Assembly (NCBI GenBank): GCA_902612125.1
Contig: CACMBV010000012.1
Location: 1-64,000 of the forward strand
Length of the DNA: 64,000 nucleotides
Direction of reading: 5' to 3'
DNA from: an uncultured Verrucomicrobiota bacterium
GTDB lineage: Bacteria; Verrucomicrobiota; Verrucomicrobiia; Opitutales; Seribacteraceae
A program made the position numbers and the translations under genes. The notes under the pieces are model-generated. The model was not told the DNA's origin. It did not search any database and was given only the letters and a program-made list of their open reading frames with translations. Position 1 is the first letter of the stretch; every line of letters begins with the position of its first letter. Shown here in pieces: positions 44,171 through 52,801 of this stretch.

Positions 44171-45565
44171 TTATTTCGTTTGGTTTTTATTTTTGTTTTG
44201 ATGGCTAAGTTGAGGTGGGATGGTTGATTCTCCGCATTCAGACATTAGAGCCTTTAGCTTCTGATGCAGGGTCTTGAATCGCTGTTCGTGGCTGGCTTTG
44301 GATGCAAGATCTTTGGTTTCATAAGGGTCGGAAACAACATCGTAAAGCTCGAAGGCTTTGGGTTGAAGGACCCGTTCCACTTTGCGGGCAGCGTTTTTAT
44401 TGGAATTGGCCTTTTCCATCCATTCCGCCCAGGGCTTGGCAAAGAACTTTCCTTTGGAGTTGAAGTTCCCCCAAATATGTTCCCTTTCAGGATGCCCTGT
44501 CCAGATCAGTTTGTAGGTTTCAGTTACGATGGCCTTTTGCCAGAACGGGTGGACATTCGAAATTAGAACTTCCTTGCGATGATCTTTTATGCTCTTGTCC
44601 GTCCATAAACTCATAAGTGAAATGCCATCCAGAAGAGGGTCATCGCCACCTGCAAAATCTATCAAGGTCGGTACGATATCACAATACATTGCCAGGGCAT
44701 TGGTTTTGCGGGGTGCGATTCGTCCCTTCCAGTGGGCAAGACAAAGGGCCCTGGATCCATGCTCGTAGGGGGACCACTTGCCTCGGGGCATGGCAATTCC
44801 CTGCTCGCTTAAGAAGATCAGGATCGTATCCTTTTCCAGATCCATCTTTTGCATCATTTCACGAGTCTCCCGGACCTGCTGATCGAGCACTTCGACTTCA
44901 GCTGCATGTTTGGCTACGGCCTGCCGGGCCGTGGGTGTGTCAATGTAGTGGGGTCTTAATTGAATTTCATCTACTGGGAAATTGGATTCTTCTCCATGAT
45001 CCCAGGGATGGTGGGCATGAGTAGCCCCGATTATTACGCAAAAGGAAAGGCCTTCCTTCTTCGCTTCAGAAATGTATGCTTCGACTCCATCGAAAGTATG
45101 AACTTGGTTGGAACCATTCGCGTTGGAGGGAAACCCCTGAATCGATTCGATCTTCGCGGTGCCCAGGCCGAAGTGTTTTTTGCCTGACAGGCCAACCTTG
45201 TATCCCAGGGGAATGAGGAAATCGGCGATGTTTTTAACCCCAACCCTCTTCTCTTTCTTTGCATTGGCCAGCACCCCATTGTTCTTGGGCAGTAAACCGG
45301 TGTAAAGCTCGGCCCGTAACGGAGCACATTGGGAAACAGCACAGTAAAAACGGGTCATCATGCAGGCTTCCCCGGCAAGTTGGTCGATCGCCGGGGTTCT
45401 TGCTTCCTGCATACCCGTACATCCGAAGGCATCCCACCCAACATCGTCCCCGATAATAATGATAAAATTTGGTTTCGTTTCTTGGGCAACCAGTGACTGG
45501 CAAGTGAGAGCAATCACCAGTGTAAGCTGTAAGGAGAGAGATTTTGGTAGTAGTTGAGCAATCAT
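44171..45565 (-). CDS. Secreted type I sulfatase (CAPLR; sulfamidase-like)
   Basis: A 464-residue sulfatase with a signal peptide (MIAQLLPKSLSLQLTLVIALTCQSLVA), metal site IGDDVGWDAFGCTG, and the motif CAPLR at C80 with AELYTGLLPKNNGVLAN; Leu at the fourth position is tolerated by the consensus. GKKHFGLG replaces GKWHLG, and FLSEQGIAMPRGKWSPYEHG replaces the usual DNG/DHG block, so one of the typical metal-binding Asp residues reads Glu-Gln. The C-terminus is LYDVVSDPYETKDLAS followed by NKNKNQTK. It resembles heparan sulfamidase-like enzymes; the true substrate is unknown. Confidence 0.9.
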   Translation of the reverse strand: MIAQLLPKSLSLQLTLVIALTCQSLVAQETKPNFIIIIGDDVGWDAFGCTGMQEARTPAIDQLAGEACMMTRFYCAVSQCAPLRAELYTGLLPKNNGVLANAKKEKRVGVKNIADFLIPLGYKVGLSGKKHFGLGTAKIESIQGFPSNANGSNQVHTFDGVEAYISEAKKEGLSFCVIIGATHAHHPWDHGEESNFPVDEIQLRPHYIDTPTARQAVAKHAAEVEVLDQQVRETREMMQKMDLEKDTILIFLSEQGIAMPRGKWSPYEHGSRALCLAHWKGRIAPRKTNALAMYCDIVPTLIDFAGGDDPLLDGISLMSLWTDKSIKDHRKEVLISNVHPFWQKAIVTETYKLIWTGHPEREHIWGNFNSKGKFFAKPWAEWMEKANSNKNAARKVERVLQPKAFELYDVVSDPYETKDLASKASHEQRFKTLHQKLKALMSECGESTIPPQLSHQNKNKNQTK

Positions 45566-45625
45566 GTATCTGTAAAAGCTACAAAGTAGTATGGAAAAAG
45601 TTCCACTTAGTTTTTGTTTTTTCCT

Positions 45626-47194
45626 TCATTTCACATCGAGGAAGGAGAGATAGGAAGCTAATTCGTGATCACCGGTTTTTCGAAGAGTATTTTTCATCTG
45701 ATTACGAACTTCCTCCAGTTTGCCTTGGTATTTGGCTACCAGGGCTAGGTTGTGATGGCAGCCGGGATCCGTTTTAACATTATATAACTCTTCCCTGGCT
45801 CTTACTGTAATAAAATTATGTTTGATAAGGTAATTTCCATATTCTAAATCAGATGGATTCTTGACCAGATCGGGGAGCAGGAAATGAAATTCTCCAAGCA
45901 TGCTCGGGGGGAGCTCAGTGGCCCCATCAGCCCATCCGTTCCAGACATAACAAAAGTTACGGTTGTTCAGGGATCTGGATGGTCTGTACTGATCAAATTT
46001 TTGAAATAAATTTTTACTGTACGCCTGAATGGTTTCGTCGATCTTTGGATCGTTGTTCATGTAGTTAAAGCAACTGAATGCCCATGATCGATTCCATGCC
46101 TGCTTTTTACCTGTCAATCTTCCGGCAAAGGATTCTCCGTCCGTTCTGACATATTCTTGCAAGCCGCAAATTTCAGCGATAGTCGGAGCAATATCCACAA
46201 CCGAGATAACTGATTTGGAGTCCGTTTGTCCTCGCTTTATCCGGGAAGGCCAACGGATAATGATCGGAGTACGAACGCCTGACGGATAGAGCGACCATTT
46301 ACTCAGATCCCAGGCCATTCCATGATCTGAAAGAAAGATGACCACTGTATTCTCTTTGTTTCCGCATTTTTCAAGCACGGTGAGAACTTCGCCAATGATT
46401 TGATCCATCCGATTGACCGAGTCGTAATAAGTAGCCAAGACTTCCCGAATCTTTTCCTCTTTTGGGTAGGGTGCAGGCACCGGGCACTTCGCTGGTGCAA
46501 ACTTGGTCTGGGGATCGGGGTAGGGTTTTCCGTTGTCCAACGCTTTCCACGAAGCCCCTCCCATCATCTTCCTGATCCAGTCGATTGATTCGCTTGGATG
46601 TCTTGCCCAGTAACGATGGGGATCATGGGTGTTGATCGAGAGAAAGAATGGTTTATTTTTTTCTTTTGCCTGGGTCAGAAAGTCCAGGGTGAAACGGGAG
46701 AATTTTTCGGGATTTCTTCCCATTCCCGTCTGATCATTATCTCCATGGGGAGGCTGACTGAACTGGCACCACTGGGATCCATGTTTGCCAATCATTCCGG
46801 TAAGGTAACCCTTTTTCCATAATTCAGTGGTTATTGATTGAGTATCCGCATTATTTCTGGTCGTCTTCCACCACTTGGGCGGTTGGGCCCCATGCCCAAG
46901 CATACCGTTACTTTGAGGATGTCTTCCGGTGTAGAGGGCTTGCCTCGATGGCCCGCAGATCGGGGTGGCTACAAAGCCGTGTGTAAGGAGCAAACCTTCG
47001 GCTGCCAAGCGATCAAGGTTTGGGGTCAGGCCCGTGAGTTCATTACCCATGCATCCGAGTGAATCCCAACCTAAATCATCCGCCGTAATCAGCAGGATGT
47101 TGGGGTATTCTTCGGGACCAGCTTTCACCAATCCTCCCAATGATAGGATGTTGAGCAGGAGCAGGACTGAGAAAATGTATTTGATACTATTCAC
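45626..47194 (-). CDS. Secreted type I sulfatase (sulfamidase-like)
   Basis: The ORF track starts at 47254, 68 bases inside the symporter gene. The GTG at 47194 gives a proper signal peptide (MNSIKYIFSVLLLLNILSLGGLVKA) and a 522-residue protein with only 8 bases of overlap. Metal site TADDLGWDSLGCMGN, CGPSR at C80 with QALYTGRHPQSNGMLGHG, SINTHDPHRYWARHP, and FLSDHGMAWDLSKWSLYPSGVRTPIIIRW match the N-sulfoglucosamine sulfohydrolase-like group. The likely role is desulfation of a glycan imported or sensed by the same operon. Translational coupling to the symporter is expected from the overlap. Confidence 0.92.
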   Translation of the reverse strand: MNSIKYIFSVLLLLNILSLGGLVKAGPEEYPNILLITADDLGWDSLGCMGNELTGLTPNLDRLAAEGLLLTHGFVATPICGPSRQALYTGRHPQSNGMLGHGAQPPKWWKTTRNNADTQSITTELWKKGYLTGMIGKHGSQWCQFSQPPHGDNDQTGMGRNPEKFSRFTLDFLTQAKEKNKPFFLSINTHDPHRYWARHPSESIDWIRKMMGGASWKALDNGKPYPDPQTKFAPAKCPVPAPYPKEEKIREVLATYYDSVNRMDQIIGEVLTVLEKCGNKENTVVIFLSDHGMAWDLSKWSLYPSGVRTPIIIRWPSRIKRGQTDSKSVISVVDIAPTIAEICGLQEYVRTDGESFAGRLTGKKQAWNRSWAFSCFNYMNNDPKIDETIQAYSKNLFQKFDQYRPSRSLNNRNFCYVWNGWADGATELPPSMLGEFHFLLPDLVKNPSDLEYGNYLIKHNFITVRAREELYNVKTDPGCHHNLALVAKYQGKLEEVRNQMKNTLRKTGDHELASYLSFLDVK

Positions 47195-48914
47195 TGAACC
47201 GGAGTACTTCGTTTCTATACCATTTCCACACCAGGCAAGCACCGGTGCATGCAATGACGAAGCAGATCAGGCATGCCGGAAAGTTAAGCAGTATGCCATA
47301 GGCAATGGTGAGCGATAAACCATAACAAAGCATAACGCCGCCCACCACATCCAGCCAACTCGAAAAGGTCAAAGCCTCTCCGGAAACCATTCCCACTGCT
47401 TTCCGGATGGGCCCCCAGGCTCCTCCGGGCCGAATTTGTTGATAAAATTTTTCCAGCTTCTTTTGAGCAACTGGCTTAGTCAAAAAGGTTACGAGTAGAC
47501 TGAGGGGAAATATCACACTGACCAATAGGGCGACCTTGAATTCCCAGGCAAAGTCTCCCCATGGCTGTCCAAAAATTATCAGGCCGGGGTCTAAAGTTTT
47601 GAACAGAATGCCACCCAATAACCCTCCAATCAGAGCAGTCAGTTCGGTGTAAGCATTGATTCTCCACCAGAACCATCGCAGCACCGAGGCAATCCCTCCG
47701 GGTATCATCAGGTAGGCTAGCCATTCCATCACCCCGGTTACTGATTGCACCTGGGTGGCAATCGCTGCACCGGCAAGCATCAGTAAAACCATAAAAATTT
47801 TGGAAGCCCGAACATAATGAGTATCTGTTCCTCCCTTATGGAAGAAACGTTTATACAAATCGATGGTTAGGAAGGAAGCTCCCCAGTTTAGGTGCGTATC
47901 AATGGTTGACATGAAGGCGGCCAGAAAGGCGGTAATCAAAAGCCCCTTTAGTCCTATGCCAAGGTATTCATTGATCACCATTGGGTAAGCTTTGCTGTGT
48001 TCAGTGAGAGTAGGGAAAGCAATGATGGAAACGAGCCCCACTACGACCCACAGCCAGGGACGGCAGGATTGAAAAATGGAGTAGAACAAGGTCGCCCGAA
48101 TCGCATCCTTCTCATTTCGGCAGGCGGACATTCGTTGCATGTTGTATCCGTTGGCATCACTCCACCAGACAAGTGTGAAAATAACCAGCATTTTCAGGAC
48201 ATCCGAATTGAAGGTTGAAAAATCAGGAAAGATAGAGAGGGTTTTTTCTCCGTATTCAGGCAGGGTACGAATTTCCGCGAGTATCTCCTCCATCCCTCCC
48301 GACTGGCTGACCGCAATACAGGCCAGGGCAAGCATACTTCCCATGGTAATAAAAAATTGCACCACATCGGTGGTCACTACGCCGTAGAAGCCTGAGAATG
48401 TCGCGTAAAATAAAGCCACTGCCATCAGTACGATAATGGCCTGGGTTTGATCAAAGGGGGTGAGGACCTCAATGACCGTGCTCATCCCAAAAGTGACCCA
48501 GCCGATGGTTAACAGATTTTGCAGGATTCCGCCATAACACGCCCGCACTCCCCGCAGGATGGCGGCAGATTGGCCATCATATCGGAATTCAAAAAACTCT
48601 GCATCCGTAATCAGGTTGCTTCTTCTCCAGAGTCTGGAAAACAAAAAGATGCCCACAATCAGGGGAAGAACTGAAACGATGACCCACCACATCCTTTCGA
48701 GACCATCTTTGCGGGTAACTTCAGTGACCCAGATCGGGGTATCGGAGGCAAAGCTCGTGGCGATCATGGAAAGACAAATGGCCCACCAGGGAAGGGATCT
48801 TCCGCCGAGGAAAAAGGATTCAGAATTTTTGGAGGCTTTACCGGAAAAGAAAAAGCCAACTGCAATCGCAAACCCTATGTATGCAAAGATGATGCTGTAA
48901 TCGAACCAATGCAT
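47187..48914 (-). CDS. Sodium:solute symporter family (SSS) transporter
   Basis: This 575-residue polytopic membrane protein has 13 or so hydrophobic segments and the SSS pattern: SFFLGGRSLPWWAICLSMIATSFASDTP, FYATFSGFYGVVTTDVVQFFI, and AFLAAFMSTIDTHLNWGASFLTIDLYKRF, the last being the conserved region around the transport site. A Na+-coupled uptake role for a sugar or sugar acid released by the operon's enzymes is inferred. It lies 4 bases after the 661-residue secreted protein gene and overlaps the next sulfatase. No SusC/SusD pair was found, so this is the operon's only recognisable importer. Confidence 0.93.
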   Translation of the reverse strand: MHWFDYSIIFAYIGFAIAVGFFFSGKASKNSESFFLGGRSLPWWAICLSMIATSFASDTPIWVTEVTRKDGLERMWWVIVSVLPLIVGIFLFSRLWRRSNLITDAEFFEFRYDGQSAAILRGVRACYGGILQNLLTIGWVTFGMSTVIEVLTPFDQTQAIIVLMAVALFYATFSGFYGVVTTDVVQFFITMGSMLALACIAVSQSGGMEEILAEIRTLPEYGEKTLSIFPDFSTFNSDVLKMLVIFTLVWWSDANGYNMQRMSACRNEKDAIRATLFYSIFQSCRPWLWVVVGLVSIIAFPTLTEHSKAYPMVINEYLGIGLKGLLITAFLAAFMSTIDTHLNWGASFLTIDLYKRFFHKGGTDTHYVRASKIFMVLLMLAGAAIATQVQSVTGVMEWLAYLMIPGGIASVLRWFWWRINAYTELTALIGGLLGGILFKTLDPGLIIFGQPWGDFAWEFKVALLVSVIFPLSLLVTFLTKPVAQKKLEKFYQQIRPGGAWGPIRKAVGMVSGEALTFSSWLDVVGGVMLCYGLSLTIAYGILLNFPACLICFVIACTGACLVWKWYRNEVLRFSE

Positions 48915-48918
48915 GTTT

Positions 48919-50904
48919 TCAGGGGTTGAAATCGATTACGATTCCATCACAAACCAGATGACCATGGGTGCGTGTTAGGCTTTTATTAGCCGGAGTCATC
49001 ACCAGCATCACCGCTTCCCTGGCAGGAATGACAAAGGTTTGTTGTCCGCTTGCATTTTCGCTCAGGATCCGGTTGGCGATCGCATCGTAGATCCGAACCG
49101 AATTTTTACCCACATCCCATTTTATCGATTGGGTCCGGGGGTGTGGGTTGAAGAAAATTCGGGTCGGGAAAGCCTCGGGTTTCAGGATATCCGTGATCAC
49201 CGGATTAATCGCGAGAATAGCCTCGATATTTGTGGGCTCGATCAGGGAGGCAAGGAAACCGACATTGGAACCACCGTATAAGCCCAGGTCAGTTTGAGCC
49301 CATCCATGTATGGTGGCATCACCCCCCACATGAGGAGGATTCGGGAGCCTGCTTTCAACAACCATGTCCTGTACTTTTATGACTTCTCCCGGCTTGAGCC
49401 CCTGAGCCTCTAGGATGATTTCGATTTGTCCTTCGCCGGAAAACTGAATTTTCTGATCATCCCGAAGCTTATTTTGAAAAGTACCATGGAGGTCTTCTCT
49501 TCCTTTTATGAGAAAACGAATATCATTTTCGATTTTCCGGTGCCGAATAACTATAATTAAAGAATGGGAAGTGGTATCCGGAAGTTCAATGGTGCCAGCA
49601 TAATGGATCTTTCCCTCCGCATCCGCGGTGAGAAACATGTCCTTGTCTGGATTGGTGGAGTGGCCAAGCCTGAGCATGCCCGTTTTCATGCGATCATTCT
49701 CGGGATATCTGCGCAGGGTTCCCTGTTTTCTGATACCCTCATAAGGAATGGAAAATAACGGATCATTTTTCTGGGCCCATGAATAACTTGTCTGTTGGCT
49801 GGGAGGCCATGAGTCAGGGTAAAAGAAACGGGCATTGGAGGCGACATGCAGAACCCACTTGGCAAGGTCTTTTGCAAAGTGATCTTCATATCTTGCAATC
49901 GGGGTCATGATGCCGATTGCCTGAAAAGTATTCATCGCAAATGCGTACTCATATTCCGGGTAGACGCTGCCAATCAGACCATGAACCGGGGTGCCATTCC
50001 ACATCTCTCCAATCATACCCCACTTCCTGGGATTGTCGCCGGCAAGGACCCATTCAATAAACTTACCCGTTTGGTGGGTTCCGTTATTTTCCGCATTGTA
50101 TACGGCCGAGGCATAAGCTCCATAGGGAGCAAGTGATTCGTAGTACGGGTTGATTTTTCTTAGATCCATCCAGTCGAGGCATTTTTCCGCAATTCGGAGA
50201 TGGTCATCGTCTGCCGTTTCCTTCCATCCCACATACTGAAGGCAGGCTAGCCCGGCGACCACATCGGCCTCGATCCAACCTTGGTTTACGGGTTTCTTTT
50301 TACGGAAATCATAACCGGTGTAATCAAAGTTTTGACCCAGTTGATCGGTGATCTCAGCCCATTTATGAACCGTTGACAAAAATTGTTCCTGGTATCCCGT
50401 GATCTGGGGGTAATGTTTGTAAATCTGAGTGAATAAAAGGCTGGGAAGAAGGTCATACCAAAAGCTCCCCCCAGTTGAGCCGGGCTGATTCAGGTACAAC
50501 CCTATGCCATTTTTCCGGTCAAAGTGGGCGGATAGCATGGCGGCATGAGTAGACCTGTCGTTCCCCAGCAGAATGCCATTGAGAACCGAAGCCATCGAGG
50601 TAATGGCCTCATGAATATTGGTTTCTGAACTCTGGCGTGAGTCTCCCACATAAGTGGGTAACCCGAAGCCATTCACATCATTTACAATTTTTGCCTTGTC
50701 CTCCCAGATCAAAGGCAGAAACTTTCCGGTCCGGTTCCGGTCAAAGACTAGTTTATCAAATTCATGGGCAGTTTTATCCCAGTCTCGTAATAGGTAGTCA
50801 GGTGGCAAATCGGGGATTTTGGCAATGGTCGGTAGGCTTTGCCCAAAGGCACAGGACATCAAACATATCGAGATGAGTAAAAAGATTCGCACCTTACTTC
50901 TCAA
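48919..50904 (-). CDS. Secreted protein of unknown family, helical-toroid-like (candidate glycan-active enzyme)
   Basis: I do not recognise a family for this 661-residue exported protein (signal MRSKVRIFLLISICLMSCAFG). Residues of about 90-400 are rich in amphipathic helices with aromatic and acidic loops (GGSFWYDLLPSLLFTQIYKHYP, NQGWIEADVVAGLACLQYVG, WNGTPVHGLIGSVYPEYEYA), suggesting an (alpha/alpha) toroid as in many polysaccharide lyases and glycosidases. The last about 220 residues are beta-rich with short-strand patterns. It is flanked by DUF1861-like and GH130 genes (11-base overlap) and the symporter (4-base gap), so a role in sulfated glycan breakdown is likely. Fold and function are inferences. 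Confidence 0.75.
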   Translation of the reverse strand: MRSKVRIFLLISICLMSCAFGQSLPTIAKIPDLPPDYLLRDWDKTAHEFDKLVFDRNRTGKFLPLIWEDKAKIVNDVNGFGLPTYVGDSRQSSETNIHEAITSMASVLNGILLGNDRSTHAAMLSAHFDRKNGIGLYLNQPGSTGGSFWYDLLPSLLFTQIYKHYPQITGYQEQFLSTVHKWAEITDQLGQNFDYTGYDFRKKKPVNQGWIEADVVAGLACLQYVGWKETADDDHLRIAEKCLDWMDLRKINPYYESLAPYGAYASAVYNAENNGTHQTGKFIEWVLAGDNPRKWGMIGEMWNGTPVHGLIGSVYPEYEYAFAMNTFQAIGIMTPIARYEDHFAKDLAKWVLHVASNARFFYPDSWPPSQQTSYSWAQKNDPLFSIPYEGIRKQGTLRRYPENDRMKTGMLRLGHSTNPDKDMFLTADAEGKIHYAGTIELPDTTSHSLIIVIRHRKIENDIRFLIKGREDLHGTFQNKLRDDQKIQFSGEGQIEIILEAQGLKPGEVIKVQDMVVESRLPNPPHVGGDATIHGWAQTDLGLYGGSNVGFLASLIEPTNIEAILAINPVITDILKPEAFPTRIFFNPHPRTQSIKWDVGKNSVRIYDAIANRILSENASGQQTFVIPAREAVMLVMTPANKSLTRTHGHLVCDGIVIDFNP

Positions 50905-51760
50905 AGCTGAGGAACGGATCTTTCATGTCAAGGAATCCTGCTTCAGCATCACTCAAACCAACAAATAAACGGGCATTTCCGTCTGCAAATCTTTGAATCC
51001 CTCCAGAGAAGATCACATCTCGTAAATCCGCTCTTTTAGCCTCTCCTGCAGGGAAGTCGCTCCGTTTTGCAATAACTTCAGGCAGGGTGGATCTGCCTGT
51101 TTCCAAATCGATTGAAAAAACCATGGAATAATAGTGACGATCCCCATCCTCGCTAAATTCTGCAATATGGCCAAGGACACCAATCTTTCCATTTTTAAGG
51201 TAATGGGCCTCATTGGCACCAACCCATAAATCTTCCGGACAATGATCGAAGAGGGGGGCTTTTTCGATTGCCTCGTAAGTCGCATCCTCCAATGAATCAA
51301 CCAGGCAATAACCAATCTTGCCGCGCCCTCCTTTTTCACCCTGCGGTCTGGTCAGAACCAGAATTTTATCGTCCGGTAGTTGCAGAAAGCGGATGTCCTT
51401 CATTTTTGGCGGTCCGCTCAGTACCTGTTCAAAGAATCCTTCACCCCTTTGCAAATAGAATTCCATTTGCCATGCTTTATCGTTCTCTCCTATCTGAACT
51501 GGAAACCTGACGCCACCAAGTAATATTTTTCCGTCTATTTTAGTCACACAGGGATCCTGCAGACCTTCAAAAGACGGGCCGTTGGGATAGGGTTGCCACT
51601 GGTTTTCGGATTTTTCAAAAAAAATGATCCGGGATAATTCTTCTTCTCTTTTTTCAACCCGGCCCGCAATCACCACTCGTCCCATCCATTGAAAGGGGGC
51701 GGTTATATTATAGATATCGTGTTCAGGAAAACCTAAAAAGTTTAGTTTACCGGAATTCAC
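50894..51760 (-). CDS. DUF1861-like beta-propeller protein
   Basis: A 288-residue protein from a GTG start, without a signal peptide. The short repeated strands and the segments LSRIIFFEKSENQWQPYPNG, LQDPCVTKIDGKILLGGVRF and FSGGIQRFADGNARLFVGLSDAEAG resemble DUF1861, a family often found beside GH130 mannoside phosphorylases and hydrolases and probably a five-bladed propeller of related fold. The GTGA overlap with the GH130 stop and the 11-base overlap with the next gene argue for coordinated translation. A role in mannoside breakdown in the cytoplasm is inferred; it could also be a divergent GH130-like enzyme. Confidence 0.65.
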   Translation of the reverse strand: MNSGKLNFLGFPEHDIYNITAPFQWMGRVVIAGRVEKREEELSRIIFFEKSENQWQPYPNGPSFEGLQDPCVTKIDGKILLGGVRFPVQIGENDKAWQMEFYLQRGEGFFEQVLSGPPKMKDIRFLQLPDDKILVLTRPQGEKGGRGKIGYCLVDSLEDATYEAIEKAPLFDHCPEDLWVGANEAHYLKNGKIGVLGHIAEFSEDGDRHYYSMVFSIDLETGRSTLPEVIAKRSDFPAGEAKRADLRDVIFSGGIQRFADGNARLFVGLSDAEAGFLDMKDPFLSFEK

Positions 51761-52797
51761 AAAGATTGAAGAATTTCATGGATCGAAAATTCGGCAGAAC
51801 AAATTACACTGTCCGAGGCGCCATAATAAAGAGTTAGTTTATCATCATCGACAACATGGCCATTTGTAAAGACAACCTTGCCAAAGAAACCTTCTTTTTC
51901 ATAAGGCGCCGTGGGTTCCATAATCGGTTCCCTGCTTCGGCCTATTACTTTCGACGGGTCTTTTTTGTCCAGCAATAAGGCTCCCAGGCAATACCGGTTT
52001 TGATGATCCGCCCCGTGGTAAATTGCTAACCATCCTTGTTCGGTCTCAATGGGAGCGGCACCGGCTCCAATCCGGGAGGAATCCCAGGCCCCATCCCGGG
52101 TGCGGGCAACGCAGGCATGATTGCCCCAATCAGCTAAGTTGGGAGAGGAGGCCAACCAGATGAAGTGACCTCCCAGACCCACCCCACTTGGCCGGTGTAA
52201 ACAATAGTATTTTTCTTCGATTTTTGATTCAAAAATGGCGCAGTCTTTGTTTGCGGGTGGTAAAATCATCCCGAATTCTTCGTAGCTTTCCCAATTGAAT
52301 GTGCGTCGCAAACCCACGCCATATCCGCTTTCGGAAGTTGCGGTGTAAGTAAGTAGAAAAGAACCATCCGCCATCGAAGCTACCCGACAATCTTCAATTC
52401 CATAGCCTTCCAGATCTCCTTTGCCGGTGATACTGGGCAAGGCTGCATCCTCAAAGTGGATCCCATCCTCACTCTTAAACAATCGCAGATGGGAGAGGGT
52501 GGACAGGTAGGTCTCGCCCTTGTATCTGGGTTCACGTGGATCCCGTGTGTCCAATAAAGGATCATCCAAATCAAAGGAAATGATTGCAACCCTTCCGTTT
52601 TGCAGGACGGGGAAAGAAATTTTGCCTTCCTTTTGCTCGGGTCTTTCCGCTACCCGCACCACCAGCCATGTCAATTTCTGGAATTGGAAAACGCCGGGAT
52701 TTAAGAGGCACTCCACTTGTGTGCCGGGGTGATGTGATTTGACCTGTGAAGGTTGTAAGAGCGGGTTGTGGGGGTTGCGGTTAGCCAGGTCGGTCAT
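51757..52797 (-). CDS. GH130-family mannoside phosphorylase/hydrolase
   Basis: The ORF track begins at 52866, within the preceding gene. ATG 52797 (MTDLANRNPHNPLL), 4 bases after that gene's stop, gives 346 residues and no signal peptide, so it is cytoplasmic. Glycoside hydrolase family 130 features are clear: the five-bladed propeller with GYGIEDCRVASMADGSFLLTYTA, GAGAAPIETEQGWLAIYHGAD, and LTLYYGASDSVICSAEF. GH130 enzymes cleave beta-mannosides by phosphorolysis or hydrolysis; which one cannot be told from the sequence. The GIEDPR motif of the family reads GIEDCR here. It points to a mannose-containing substrate for the whole operon. Confidence 0.9.
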   Translation of the reverse strand: MTDLANRNPHNPLLQPSQVKSHHPGTQVECLLNPGVFQFQKLTWLVVRVAERPEQKEGKISFPVLQNGRVAIISFDLDDPLLDTRDPREPRYKGETYLSTLSHLRLFKSEDGIHFEDAALPSITGKGDLEGYGIEDCRVASMADGSFLLTYTATSESGYGVGLRRTFNWESYEEFGMILPPANKDCAIFESKIEEKYYCLHRPSGVGLGGHFIWLASSPNLADWGNHACVARTRDGAWDSSRIGAGAAPIETEQGWLAIYHGADHQNRYCLGALLLDKKDPSKVIGRSREPIMEPTAPYEKEGFFGKVVFTNGHVVDDDKLTLYYGASDSVICSAEFSIHEILQSL

Positions 52798-52801
52798 GAA
52801 A

